From Rhodococcus pseudokoreensis (lineage in GTDB: Bacteria > Actinomycetota > Actinomycetes > Mycobacteriales > Mycobacteriaceae), in contig NZ_CP070614.1 in NCBI RefSeq assembly GCF_017068395.1, positions 372,001-436,000 of the forward strand: a DNA stretch of 64,000 bases, in the 5' to 3' direction. Under the pieces are notes generated by a model. That model worked only from the letters and a program-made list of their open reading frames with translations, searched no databases and was not told the DNA's origin. Every line of letters starts with the position of its first letter. Within the stretch, counting starts at the first letter, position 1. Positions 9,529-18,528 of this stretch are shown in pieces. The translations under genes and the position numbers were made by a program.

Positions 9529-10503
9529 TCAGAGGTCCAAGACGAGCAACCCTGACCGGGCCCGGCCTACGCAGATCATCATCGTGTTGCAGGACGCCCG
9601 CTCGGCGTCACTGAGGATCGAGTCGTGGTGCTCGGGCACCCCTTCGAGAACTTTGGTCTCGCACGCGCCGCAGAAACCTTCCTCGCAGGAGGACATCACG
9701 CCTGGCACCACATCCCGCACCACCTCAAGCAGGGTCCGGTTCGCGGGTACGCGGAGAACCACGCCGGAGCGGTGTAGCTCGACCTCGAAGGTACCGTCGC
9801 CCACCGGTTCGACCGGTGGCTGCTCGGCCAGCGAGGGCGCGGTGAACCGTTCGACGTGGAGCCGGTCGAGAGCGGAGCAGCGTGCGCATGCGGCCTCCAC
9901 TGCCCGGATCATCGGTTCGGGTCCGCAGCAGTAGATGTGCGTGTCCGGCGGCGTCGCGGCGAGGATATCGTCGAGCGGAATGTGGCCGCGCTCATCCTGG
10001 GGGACCAGCTCGACCTGACCGCTCGGTAGGTTCTGGAGTTCGTCGACGAACGCCATCGTGGAGCGTGTGCGCCCGCCGTAGACGAGTCGCCACGGGACGC
10101 CGCGTCGGCTGACCTCGCGGGCCATCGCGAGAATGGGCGTAATGCCGATGCCGCCGGCGAGGAACAGGTAGCGCGGAGCGGTGGACAGTGCGAAGTGGTT
10201 GCGCGGCCCCCGGATGCCCAGCGTGCACCCGAGGAGCGCGCTGTCGTGGATCTCCCGCGAGCCGCCCCGGCCGCGCGCCTCCCGGAGCACAGCGATCCGG
10301 TAGCCGGTGTCGTCCTGAGGGTCACCGCACAACGAGTACTGGCGTAGCAGTCCGGACGGCAGCAGGACATCGAGGTGCGCGCCGGGCGTCCAGTCCGGTA
10401 GGCGCTGTCCGTCCGGGTGCACCAGCCGCAGGGAAATGACCCCGTCGGACTCGGGTACCACACGATCGACCCGTAGCGGACAAATAACGTTGTCGCCGTT
10501 CAT
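9529..10503 (-). CDS. FAD/NAD(P)H reductase with C-terminal 2Fe-2S ferredoxin domain
   Basis: A 324-residue phthalate-dioxygenase-reductase-type electron carrier. Order of domains: FAD-binding barrel (LRQYSLCGDP), NAD-binding domain (FLAGGIGITPILAMAREV; CCGPEPMI near residue 210) and a C-terminal plant-type ferredoxin with C-x4-C-x2-C in SSCEEGFCGACETKVLEG and the fourth Cys in ASCNTMMICV. The start ATG 10503 overlaps the stop of the upstream kinase-like gene (ATGA). It most likely feeds electrons from NAD(P)H to the PaaA-like diiron protein encoded at 11994-12725, replacing PaaE, whose domain order is similar. The frame and cluster ligands are intact. Confidence 0.85.
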   Translation of the reverse strand: MNGDNVICPLRVDRVVPESDGVISLRLVHPDGQRLPDWTPGAHLDVLLPSGLLRQYSLCGDPQDDTGYRIAVLREARGRGGSREIHDSALLGCTLGIRGPRNHFALSTAPRYLFLAGGIGITPILAMAREVSRRGVPWRLVYGGRTRSTMAFVDELQNLPSGQVELVPQDERGHIPLDDILAATPPDTHIYCCGPEPMIRAVEAACARCSALDRLHVERFTAPSLAEQPPVEPVGDGTFEVELHRSGVVLRVPANRTLLEVVRDVVPGVMSSCEEGFCGACETKVLEGVPEHHDSILSDAERASCNTMMICVGRARSGLLVLDL

Positions 10504-11288
10504 GACCCGTCTTTCTCGAGAAGGTCGCGGGCGTGGGCGATCAGTCCTCGGGTGACCACGGCCAGTTGGTGCTCCTCCGCGGCATCGGGGGGTCCGTAGG
10601 CGCCGGCCGCCGACCGCCCTGCTACGCCTTCGAAGTCCACGGCGCTGCGCCATGCCGCGTACGCGAGGTTGACCCGTACGTAGTGTGCGAGCAGGTCCTG
10701 ACGACTGTGGAAACCGGGCAGGATGGTGGGCGGGTCCAGAAACGGCGTCACGGGGTCGTGGGCCTCGGTCCAGTGGTAGAGGAACACACCAAGGTCCACC
10801 ATCGGGTCGCCGCGGGTGCATAACTCCCAGTCGAGGACCGCCTGCAGCGAACCCTGGTCGTCGACCAGCGCGTCGACCAGCCCCTCGCCGGCCTGCGCGC
10901 ACGCCTTGCCCAGGAGCGCGGTCGTCGTTGCAACGCCGTCGCGCAGGACCAGTCCGGGCACCTCGCTCATCACGTAGAAGGCGACGTCATGGGCATCCGT
11001 GCCCAACCCCACCATCGAGGGGACCGGGACAGCAGTTCCGGCCAGGGCCGACATAACCCGGAACTCCCTGCCGACGTCGTGTGCAGTCGAGAGGACCGCG
11101 CCGAGAGGCGGACGGCGCACGACCCACCTGCGTCCGGCCTGATCGGTCAGGAAGAACGTCAGGTTTGACCGGCCACCGGTGATGACGACCTGCGCAGCAA
11201 GTGGACCGGTGACTGGCAGGCCGCGCGGCCGCAGCCACCTCTCGAGCGCCCACAGGTCCAATGCCTGCGAAGCCGCGGTGATCGTCAT
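10500..11288 (-). pseudogene. APH-type phosphotransferase with catalytic loop deleted
   Basis: A 262-residue open frame of the aminoglycoside-phosphotransferase/ACAD10-like kinase family, which in actinomycete catabolic operons is usually about 340 residues. The N-lobe (GGRSNLTFFLTD, WVVRRPPLGAVLSTAHDVGREFRVMSAL) and the C-terminal part (AVLDWELCTRGDPMVDLGVFLYHW) are clear. The segment between LVDALV and DDQGSLQAVLDWE lacks about 75 residues, including the catalytic H-G-D-x-x-x-x-N loop. The deletion is in frame, so the protein may be made, but kinase activity should be lost. Its stop overlaps the reductase start, so translational coupling is kept. Confidence 0.7.
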
Positions 11289-11390
11289 TGTGTCAGCTAC
11301 CCCGCCTTCGGGAGTTCTCGTGCTCGCAGGACCGGGATTGTGAACGAGTCGACAGATCTCATGACGACCACCGTCGTGTCACTTTTAGTG

Positions 11391-11696
11391 TCATCTACCC
11401 GCCAACACGTCCACAGCCTCCGTTGGAAGATCACCTTCTCCGGACTGGACCGTGTCGAACACACTCTGGATCAGCCGCCAGGTCGCGGTGGGTTCCGAGA
11501 GCGGGTCGGCCGGGAGGAGCTGCTCGGGGTCCACCATCTGGGCCCATGAGAGGCGATCTTGTGGGTGTAGCAGCGCCAATTCGGCCTCGACTTGCATAAG
11601 GTCGACGGTCGGCGGATCACCGGAGAGCGTCCCGTCGGTCCAGGTGACGTGCACTCGACTACCGTTGCGGCCGCCGCGCACTGTGTAGGTCGTCAT
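11391..11696 (-). CDS. small protein of the PaaA-like oxygenase operon, unknown function
   Basis: A 101-residue acidic protein from ATG 11696 (MTTYTVRGGRNGSRVHVTWTDG...). I do not recognise a domain. The opening beta-rich segment followed by DLMQVEAELALLHPQDRLSWAQMVDPEQLLPADPLSEPTATWRLIQSVFDTV suggests a small alpha/beta fold. It lies 25 bp downstream of the next small gene and upstream of the kinase-like gene, inside the minus-strand operon. Its position suggests an accessory or coupling subunit of the monooxygenase, comparable with PaaB/PaaD-sized partners, but no sequence motif proves this. Confidence 0.7.
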   Translation of the reverse strand: MTTYTVRGGRNGSRVHVTWTDGTLSGDPPTVDLMQVEAELALLHPQDRLSWAQMVDPEQLLPADPLSEPTATWRLIQSVFDTVQSGEGDLPTEAVDVLAGR

Positions 11697-11721
11697 AACT
11701 GCTCCCTGCTCTGTTGAACCG

Positions 11722-11994
11722 TCAGCGCTGCACACCGACGGCTTGCCACACCTGCATCAGTGCCTCGTCGCCCTCGAGGTCGTCGCGCCATCCGTACGGC
11801 TTGGAGAAGACGAATACCTGCGGTTCGGGGTAGGCGTCCTCACCAGGTTCGAGAGAGGTGATCACCAGCGACTTCGCGCCCACTGCCACGGAGAAGAACT
11901 CGTGGTAACCGGACAGGCTCACGTCATACACCGTCATCTTGGGGTGCGGCCGGTGAATATCGACCGTCCACCCTCCCAACGTGCTCTTGTTCAT
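11722..11994 (-). CDS. small protein of the PaaA-like oxygenase operon, unknown function
   Basis: A 90-residue protein (MNKSTLGGWTVDIHRPHPKM...). Its ATG overlaps the stop of the PaaA-like gene by one base (TGATG), implying equal synthesis. Two hydrophobic beta-like stretches (YHEFFSVAVGAKSLVITSLEP, PEPQVFVFSKPYGWRDD) precede an acidic helix (EGDEALMQVWQAVG). The tight coupling and size suggest a structural or coupling subunit partnering the diiron protein, as PaaB does in the phenylacetyl-CoA epoxidase, but I cannot align it confidently to PaaB. Confidence 0.7.
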   Translation of the reverse strand: MNKSTLGGWTVDIHRPHPKMTVYDVSLSGYHEFFSVAVGAKSLVITSLEPGEDAYPEPQVFVFSKPYGWRDDLEGDEALMQVWQAVGVQR

Positions 11995-12725
11995 CAGAGG
12001 AAGCGGCGATTCGCAGTGTCGGCCGGTACCGCGATGCCGAGCTTCTCCAGCATCGGACGGGTATCGACAATGTATTGCTGCCGGAGTTCCTCATTGTTCT
12101 TCTGACGCAGCCCCCACTTGACGTAAACGTCGGAGAAGTCCGAGTCCGAGCGGCCGAACATGTCGAGCGCAGCCGGCCACCAGATTTTCACCTTCTCGTT
12201 GGCTTCGGCGAGGCCCTCCGGCGTCGCGACGATTCGGCGAAGGTTGTTCATGCCGAAGGTCGCATGGAACACCTCGTCCTTATGGAGGCGATCGGCGACC
12301 TCAAGTAACGGGGCGTAGGGCACGCCGTCCCAGGTTTCGCCGATGTAACAGCCGACCCTGTCGCCGAGGGCGTTGAAGAAGGCCAGGTCACAGAAGGTGT
12401 CGATCGGCAGGTGGAACAGATACTGCTTGATCTTCCCGTCGACCGGACCCACCCCGAGGCCGTCCAGGATGCGTGCCGTGATGGCCCCATGCTCGACCTC
12501 CTGCTGCATCAGCTTGGCGTAGGTCACCTTGAGTCGCTGATCGGGAATGAGGGTCATTCCCTTGGCCCACAGCGTATTCAGCAGTTCGGTGTAGTTCGGG
12601 TTGGTGGAGTTCTCCAAGTGGTGCGTGAGCATGCGCGTCAGCAGCTCAAGGAACTCCTGCGGGATCTCCGGGTCGCCCTCGGCGTAGATCTTTCGGCCCG
12701 GCAACTCCACTGTCGAAGCAGTCAT
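11994..12725 (-). CDS. PaaA/PaaC-like diiron monooxygenase subunit
   Basis: A 243-residue ferritin-like protein of the phenylacetic-acid-catabolism (PaaA/PaaC) family. Two helix motifs typical of carboxylate-bridged diiron sites are visible: E76-x2-H79 in MQQEVEHGAITARI and E-x2-H in LHKDEVFHATFGMNNL. Further acidic helices lie between them. PaaA itself is about 310 residues, so this is a compact relative. Members oxygenate aromatic acyl-CoA thioesters. It is the first gene of a minus-strand operon that also encodes a matching NAD(P)H reductase. The ligase and MaoC/crotonase genes at 47.4-50.3 kb could supply and process the CoA substrate. The substrate is not identifiable. Confidence 0.82.
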   Translation of the reverse strand: MTASTVELPGRKIYAEGDPEIPQEFLELLTRMLTHHLENSTNPNYTELLNTLWAKGMTLIPDQRLKVTYAKLMQQEVEHGAITARILDGLGVGPVDGKIKQYLFHLPIDTFCDLAFFNALGDRVGCYIGETWDGVPYAPLLEVADRLHKDEVFHATFGMNNLRRIVATPEGLAEANEKVKIWWPAALDMFGRSDSDFSDVYVKWGLRQKNNEELRQQYIVDTRPMLEKLGIAVPADTANRRFL

Positions 12726-12793
12726 AGCGGTCTCCTCACATCCGTGGTCCAGCGTGGTGCCCAGCGTGACACCCCAGCTGTTAAGGTGTCAAC

Positions 12794-12803
12794 CGACTAG
12801 TCG
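12794..12803. promoter_or_regulatory. palindromic operator candidate CGACTAGTCG
   Basis: A perfect 10-bp palindrome about 70 bp upstream of the PaaA-like gene. The wider site ACCGACTAGTCGAACAAA is nearly repeated on the opposite strand upstream of the MaoC/crotonase/ligase operon at 50.29 kb (ACTGACTAGTCGAATAAA). The TetR gene at 14.4-15.0 kb is the nearest candidate repressor. The binding partner is inference. Confidence 0.4.
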
Positions 12804-13261
12804 AACAAAATAATTTGGATGGTGCGCACCACGCCCTTGAACAGGGCGTGTTGGCGCAGTTTTCGACCGCGTGCACCCTTCGAAAAGCTCGTCGGTTGCG
12901 AATCTGTGTAGCGCCTCGGCCCAGGTCTACGACCGCGGCCGGACCGGCGCGGCCTTGTCCCGTTATCGTTTAGTTCAGGTGCTCCCGAGGCGTCGGCCTC
13001 GGTCGCCAAGTGCGGTATGACGTCTTGCCCCTGTCTCCGAATGATTCGGAGGTGGTGTCGTCGAATCTGGTGGCGTCGCTGGACCACTGATGGACTTCCG
13101 ATCAACGTAAGAGTCAAGCCGCCGTCGGTCTGCATTGTCGGTGTAGGTGGGAAATGTCCTGATCTCGTCGTACGGTCTGGTTGTCAGCGTTCACGAAATT
13201 CCCCAGGTTGAGGGGTTGTCCGTCACGTAATTCCCACCTGTGGGGCGCGTCGGCTCGCGGT
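12804..13261. other. intergenic region, no recognisable gene
   Basis: About 460 bases. Short frames on both strands show no family motif. The part nearest 12.8 kb is expected to hold the promoter of the minus-strand monooxygenase operon; the remainder looks like debris bordering IS21 remnants. Confidence 0.4.
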
Positions 13262-13510
13262 TCGGGCTGCTGCAGGTTCGCTCCTGCTGGGCCACCGACA
13301 AGGGTCCGGAAGGGGCCTGACTAACCATCTGGCGATCAACTCCCGCCAGACCATCTCGTCGAACTTCCCACCCTCGCCCAGCGTCAACCCGCCTCCAACG
13401 CCGGAGCCAGGCTCTTCAGGATCGTCTTTCGGTCGATCCTCATGGCCGTCGAGATCTGACACATGAGACCGGCCAGCATGCCAATGCCGGAACAACTCCA
13501 TCAGATCGGT
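13262..13510 (-). pseudogene. IS21-type IstA fragment
   Basis: From ATG 13510 the minus strand reads MTDLMELFRHWHAGRSHV and, after a frameshifted stretch, LTLGEGGKFDEMVWRELIARW. This resembles the N-terminal helix-turn-helix region of IS21-family IstA transposases (M-x-x-L-x-x-W-H-A-G-R-S). The integrase core is absent and the frame is broken, so it is inactive. Confidence 0.5.
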
Positions 13511-13736
13511 CATCATCCACGTTCTCCTTCCGAACACGACGGATCGCCCGCACCGGCCGGCGCGACGGCGTTCCTGCGCGGCCCGACGCCTTCGACACCG
13601 AACGCACCGCCAGAGACGTCGCTGCGTGCAGCGATACCCCCCTGCACGCCAACTACTTCCACCACACCAAGGAGTCGTAAGGCCTATTCACGATTCCAGC
13701 CTGCTGGCTGCCCTGAGGACGTTGAACCCTGACCGG

Positions 13737-14170
13737 AATGCTCAACACCCTCGACGCCCGGCTGGCCCAGACCCGCGACGGGCAAGCGCGGGCACCTCGA
13801 TTTCCTGCAGGTGCTCTGTGAGGCGAGATCGCCCGCCGCGAAACCGCGGCCCTCGCCCAGCGGCTGCGGCGGGCGAAGTTCGAACAATAGGCCACCTTCG
13901 AGGACTTCGACTTAACTGCGAACCCGAAGCTTCCCGCGGCGATGCTGCGGGACCTGGGCGCCCTCCGCTGGCTCGACGCCGGCGAATCGGTCATTCTCTA
14001 CGGGCCGGATTCGGCAAAACCCATGTGGCACAGGAGCTTGGGCATCATGTCACCCGGCGTGGCGGGGACGTGCGGTTCGTCAAATGCGCCCGCATGCTCG
14101 CCGATCTCGCGGGCGGCCACGCCGACCGGACCATCGGCCAGCGCATGCGCGAATACCACCCGGCCGCTGC
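13737..14170 (+). pseudogene. IS21-type IstB fragment
   Basis: In alternating frames the sequence spells MLNTLDARLAQTRDGQA, LDFLQVLCE, ARRETAALAQRLRRAKFEQ, AAMLRDLGALRWLDAGESVILYGP, KTHVAQELGHHVTRRGGDVRFVKCARMLADLAGGHADRTIGQRMREY. This is the AAA+ ATPase IstB. The Walker A motif (GPVGVGKTH expected) is damaged by a frameshift, and the C-terminal third is replaced by a recombinase fragment. It lies in the opposite orientation to the IstA scrap, showing rearrangement. Confidence 0.65.
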
Positions 14171-14199
14171 TGCTGACCCTCTGCGGGCCCTGGCCCGGG

Positions 14200-14362
14200 A
14201 GCGCCTTCGCCGAGCAGGCCGAACAGTACCTGCGCCTGCGTCGGTTGTTGGGACACCGGATCGATGACGCCGCCCGGCTCCTTCCCCGCTTCGTGGCCTA
14301 CCTCGACGCGGCCGGAGCCTCGGCGATCACCGTCGAGGTGGCTCTCGCGTCGGGGCGCAAGT
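14200..14362 (+). pseudogene. RIT-type recombinase gene B fragment
   Basis: The frame reads AEQAEQYLRLRRLLGHRIDDAARLLPRFVAYLDAAGASAITVEVALAS, clearly similar to the N-terminus of the RIT gene B protein at 4-933 (AGDYLRLRNSLGHDLAAYHRQLPRFVDYLDATG). Only the N-terminal arm is left, directly abutting the IstB fragment, so a further RIT element once inserted here or was brought in by recombination. Confidence 0.6.
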
Positions 14363-14365
14363 TAA

Positions 14366-15046
14366 TCAGCTCTGGCGAGCCTCGGGATAAAGGACTTTAG
14401 CGAACGAGACCGTGTCGACCTGTACACGGGTCCTGAGGATCAGCTCGACGAAGTCGCCTGCCACCTGGGTCGCATCATCGTGGTCCGAATCGAACCACTT
14501 GTAGACCCAACTCGACATGCCCAAGATCGCCTGCGCCCCGAAGCGCGCATCGATTTTCGGAATCACACCTGCGCCGCTGGCGTGCTCGACGGCCGCGACG
14601 AAATGGCGGAAATACCGGCGCTCCTTGGTCTTGATCTGCACCTCGTAGTCGTCGTCGAGACGCGGTCGATTCTCGAAGAAGACCGAGAAGAGGCTCCGCT
14701 CCTCAGCGACGATGCGCACCTGATGCGCGATGAAGGCCGCCAGGCGCTCCGCTGGGTCGTCGATGGTGGCCAGCTCGTCGAGGCGCTCGAGCGCCAAGGA
14801 GATCGCGCGGTCGAAAATCAGGTAGAGCAGCTCCGCCTTGGAGTCGACGTAGTAGTACAGGCTGGGCTTGCGGAGGTCGAGCGCCGCAGCAACGTCGTCG
14901 AGCGACCCTGCCTCGTAGCCGCTGACGTGGAAGACTTGGGCCGCTGTCTCGATGATCTCGTCATGGCGGCGAACGTACTCCGGCGACGGTTCGGTAAACC
15001 GCGGCCTGCCCCGGGGCCTTTTCGGCTTTCTTCCTTCTCCGGGCAC
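14366..15046 (-). CDS. TetR/AcrR-family transcriptional regulator
   Basis: A 226-residue regulator from GTG 15046. After a basic tail (RKPKRPRGRPRFTEPS) comes the TetR helix-turn-helix at about residues 30-75 (IIETAAQVFHVSGYEAGSLDDVAAALDLRKPSLYYYVDSKAELLYLIFDRA). The ligand-binding C-terminus contains RYFRHFVAAVEHA and AILGMSSWVYKWF, typical of repressors of acyl-CoA-linked catabolism. It is divergent in function from the IS debris on both sides and lies about 1.6 kb from the PaaA-like operon. It is a plausible repressor of that operon and of the ligase/MaoC operon, which share a GACTAGTC palindrome. Confidence 0.85.
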   Translation of the reverse strand: MPGEGRKPKRPRGRPRFTEPSPEYVRRHDEIIETAAQVFHVSGYEAGSLDDVAAALDLRKPSLYYYVDSKAELLYLIFDRAISLALERLDELATIDDPAERLAAFIAHQVRIVAEERSLFSVFFENRPRLDDDYEVQIKTKERRYFRHFVAAVEHASGAGVIPKIDARFGAQAILGMSSWVYKWFDSDHDDATQVAGDFVELILRTRVQVDTVSFAKVLYPEARQS

Positions 15047-15149
15047 TGTCGCTCCTGTCAGCTTGGCATTAGACCTGCGACACTGAATCTACGTCACCCG
15101 CCGAGCGGGTGGAGCAATGATCTTCCCGGAGAATGATCTGCAAGGGGTC

Positions 15150-15888
15150 CGAATTCTGATCAAGACCGGCGTTGGCGCGCTGGCGGAACAATGACGACTC
15201 CTACGAAGACGCCGACTACATCACCCGGCACGCACTGCGGTGAGGTCGACGAGAACGGCCGGCGGCTGATCGTGCACAACGGCTACCACCAGGCGCGCGA
15301 GGTGTTGACCTCCGCCGGGGCGGTAACGGGGTCAAGGGCCCGCGGGTCAAACGACAGGCGCCTCGAGCCGGACACGGACGAGCGGAAGCGGTTCTCCTCG
15401 GCGATCCTGCCGGCCGGCCTGGGCACGTAAAGTCCACGCAGGTCAGCGAGGCGCTGCCGTCGCTGTATCTGCACGGACTCTCCACCAGCGACTTCGGGGC
15501 ATTGGAGCAGTTCATCGGCACCGGGGCCGGATTGTCGGCCGCCTCGATCGCCCCGCTGACCGCACAGTGGCAGGACGAGGCCACCGCGCTCGGGAACGAG
15601 GATCTCAGTGTATCTGTGGCTGGATGGTATCCACCTGAAAGTGCGCCTCGAGCAGGAGAAACTGTGCCGTGCTGGTGATGCTCGGGGTGCGGCCGGCGGC
15701 CGTAAGGAGCTCGTGGCGTTGACCGACGGCTACCGCGAGTCGATCGAGTCGTGGGCGGATCTGCTGCGGGACTGCCACCGCCGTGGGATGCGGGCGCCGG
15801 TACTGGCGCTCGGGGACGGAGCACTGGGATTCTGGCGGGCTGCGGGAGGTGTTCCCCGACACCCGGGAGCAGCGCTCCTGGTTCCATG
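15150..15888 (+). pseudogene. IS256-family transposase, left half
   Basis: Frames joined give VDENGRRLIVHNGYHQAREVLTSAGAV, LPSLYLHGLSTSDFGALEQFIGTGAGLSAASIAPLTAQWQDEA, VYLWLDGIHLKVRLEQEKLC, GRKELVALTDGYRESIESWADLLRDC and VLALGDGALGFW. This is a Mutator-type (IS256) transposase with the DDE Asp in LDGIH. It has several frameshifts and is cut at FPDTREQRSWFH by the ISAzo13 insertion; the other half is at 18035-18528. Confidence 0.8.
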
Positions 15889-18034
15889 GTGACTGTAAGG
15901 AATAAATTGTCGATTCGGGTGTGTCGTCCTCCTGTGGTGATATGGCGGCGAGGAGGGCGGCGGCGGTGCGGTAGCGGGTGGTTGCCGGCACCGGGGTGTA
16001 GCCGTCCTGTTCGAGCAGTGGCCGCACGTCGAGCAGGGCATTACCGATGGTGCGCGGACTGACCTGGAACAGTTCGGCAAGGACGGCGCGGGTGCAGAGT
16101 TGGCGCAGGTGCAAAACGGTGGCAAGGACGCGTTCGGCATCGGTGATCTTCTGGAGGAAGATGCCGCCGCCGCGTCTGGTGTGGCGGCGCCGTTCGACCA
16201 GGGCGGCTTGCCGGACGGCGAGGCGTTCGACGAGTTCGCCCAGTTGCCGGCGGCTCACGCCGGTCAGAGCCGGGTGCGACAATGTTTCGAGGAGCGGCCG
16301 ATTCGGCGCGGTGTCGGGTGTCGGTCCGTCACGGAGAAATCCCGCGAGGTCGGCGGCGGTGCTGAAGCGCAGTCCGGTGGTCGGGGTGACGTGGTGGCCG
16401 TGTTCGTCGAGCAGCATCCGCGTTTCGGCGATGATTTCGCCGATGGAGTTCGGATTCACCCCGAGCAGTTCCGAGAGCACCCGCTGCGGGCAGACCTGCC
16501 GCAGGTACACGACGGTGATCAGCAGGGCCGCGGCGTCCGACAGCAGCCGTCGCCCGCCGGCACCCGGGGCATTGCGGCGCCGGCCGCCGCGTTGGTGCCA
16601 GCGGCGTTGCTCGGCGCGGGCGGCCTGGGCTGGTGCCAGCCGTGCGGTGATTTCGTTCAGCTCGGCGCTGGTCATGCGGGTCAGGGGCGGGTCGGCGAGC
16701 ATCGCGACGGCCGTGGCGCGCTCGCGTTCCCGGTCGCGGCCGGGAAGGCGAGGCTGCGTCGGCGTGGGTGGGTTCGATGGTGTAGTTCCATGTTCCGCAC
16801 TGGGCGTGCGGGTGGATGGGTAACGCGCGCAACTCGTCTCGACCAACCGAGATCCCGATCGGGTAGTCGCCGGTGTCCAGCTCGGCGTCCACGCGCAACC
16901 CGGTGCGGGTGCGGGTGGAGGCGATGGTCTTGACCACGACCTCGTGGCTGGTCAGCGGCCGCCCCCGCCAGTTCATGGTGATCTGGGAGAACAACCGGTG
17001 CTCGATCTTGTTCCACTTCGAGGTGCCGGGCGGGAAGTGGCAGACCGTGATCGCCAACCCGGTCTCGGATGCCAGCGCAGCCAATTCCGCCTTCCACAAC
17101 CGGTACCGGTAGCTGTTGGAGCCACCGGCGTCGGCGGTGATCAGCAGCCGGCTCGCGTGCGGGTAGTCGGCGGCGCCGCGCGCCTGCCACCAGCGGCGGA
17201 TGGAGGCGACCGCGAACGCGGCGGTGTCGTGGTCGACGCCGACATTGACCCAACCGGCGTCGGTGGTCAAGTCGTAGACGCCGTACGGGATGGCCCGGTC
17301 CGCATTCGGTCCGGTGAAGAAGCTGTGATCGACCACCCGCACCGGATCGCCCTGCGGGCGCCACTCGCGCCCCGGGGTGGGCAGCTGGCCGAGTTGTTCC
17401 TTCTTCTTCGAATCGACACTGATCACCGGCTCGCCCGCGTCCTGGTGCGCCTTGACCTGCTCGTTGATGTAACGGAACTGCACGTCCCGGTCCGGGTGCT
17501 GCTCGCCCTCCAACGTCTTGGCGTTGGACTGCAAACTGAATCCGTTGTCCCGCAACAACCTTCCCACCGTAGGCGCGGACACCGGATGGCCCTGCCGGGT
17601 CAGCTCCTCGGCCAGGTGTCGCAGCGACTTGGTCGTCCACCGCAACGGAGACTCCGGATCCCCACGCTCATCCGGTTCGACCAGCGCCAACAACGCAGGC
17701 ACCAGCTGCGGATTCAGCGCGTCCGCGCCCTTGCGGCCCCCACCCGGACGGCGGACCCGACCCGTCGGTGCCGGCTGCTCGCCGGCCTCCAACTCGAACA
17801 CGCCCCTGCGAACCGTGGTCTCGCTGACGCCGACCGCCCTGGCCACCGCCCGCACCCCGCCATGCCCCAGCGACCGGGCCTCCGCCGCCAACGCCAAACG
17901 CCGCTGCCGCTCGTTCAGATGCGGCAGCAATACCTCGAACCGCTCCCGCAACCGGTCCTCGACCTCGCTCACAACCGCCCTACCGCATCAACCCGACTGG
18001 AACACAAAACGACACTTTATTATCTTACAGTCAC
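15889..18034 (-). mobile_element. ISAzo13-family insertion sequence
   Basis: Both ends begin GTGACTGTAAG (15889 onward, and reverse complement ending 18034), continuing as imperfect inverted repeats of about 25 bp. The trinucleotide ATG flanks both ends (15886-15888 and 18035-18037), a likely target duplication. It interrupts the IS256 transposase gene. The transposase inside is of the ISAzo13 type. Confidence 0.85.
15900..17972 (-). pseudogene. ISAzo13-family transposase, frameshifted
   Basis: From ATG 17972: HTH-like N-terminus (MSEVEDRLRERFEVLLPHLNERQRRL), then the catalytic region with SVDSKKKE, LLITADAGGSNSYRYRLWKAEL (Asp) and FPPGTSKWNKIEHRLFS (Glu). After NYTIEPTHADA (near 16.77 kb) the original frame becomes nonsense, and the expected C-terminal tail (GRDRERERATAVAMLADPPLTRMTSAELNEITARLAPAQAARAEQRR and two further HTH-like repeats ending LLAAISPQEDD) continues in another frame. 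A single-base indel there would explain it. The tail frame has no stop before the inverted repeat and runs out of the element. Confidence 0.75.
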
Positions 18035-18528
18035 ATGAGTAAGCCAATGCGTTTGCTGCACTGCCGAAGTCGGCGCATCCGGGCGCGTTGGCGTTATGAA
18101 GGTCATCGTGGGCGCCGAGGATATTGACAAGGCGCAGCGGGCGATCACCCGTTCGAACTGGACTACGGGGGCGAAGTACCCGAAGGCGGTCGCGAAGATC
18201 GTCGACGACGCCGATGTGCTGCGAGTGCTTCCGCTACCCGGCGGAGCATTGGGTGCATCTGAGCACCACCAACCCCATCGAATCGACGTTGCGACCGTGC
18301 GTTTGCGGACGAAGGTGACGAAGGGCCCGCGTTCGCGGACAGCGGGTAAGTCGATGGCTTACAAGCTGATCGAGACCGCTCGGGCCCGATGGCGGACGGT
18401 GAACGCACCACAGTTGGTGGCGTTGTTTGCGGGCCGGCGCGCTGTTCCACAAGGGTAAGGTCCTCGAACGGCCCGTCGGCATCATCCCCGAACCGTCACC
18501 GGATGCGCCGGCGTCCGAGGTCGCCTGA
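18035..18528 (+). pseudogene. IS256-family transposase, right half
   Basis: Continuation of the interrupted gene. Across frames it reads GAKYPKAVAKIVDDADVL, FFRYPAEHWVHL, TTNPIESTLRP, ATVRLRTKVTKGPRSRTAGKSMAYKLIETARARWRTVNAPQLVAL, LFHKGKVLERPVGIIPEPSPDAPASEVA, ending at TGA 18528. These are the conserved C-terminal motifs of Mutator transposases (NPIES...VRLRT). Multiple frameshifts show it was dead or decayed in addition to the insertion. Confidence 0.8.
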
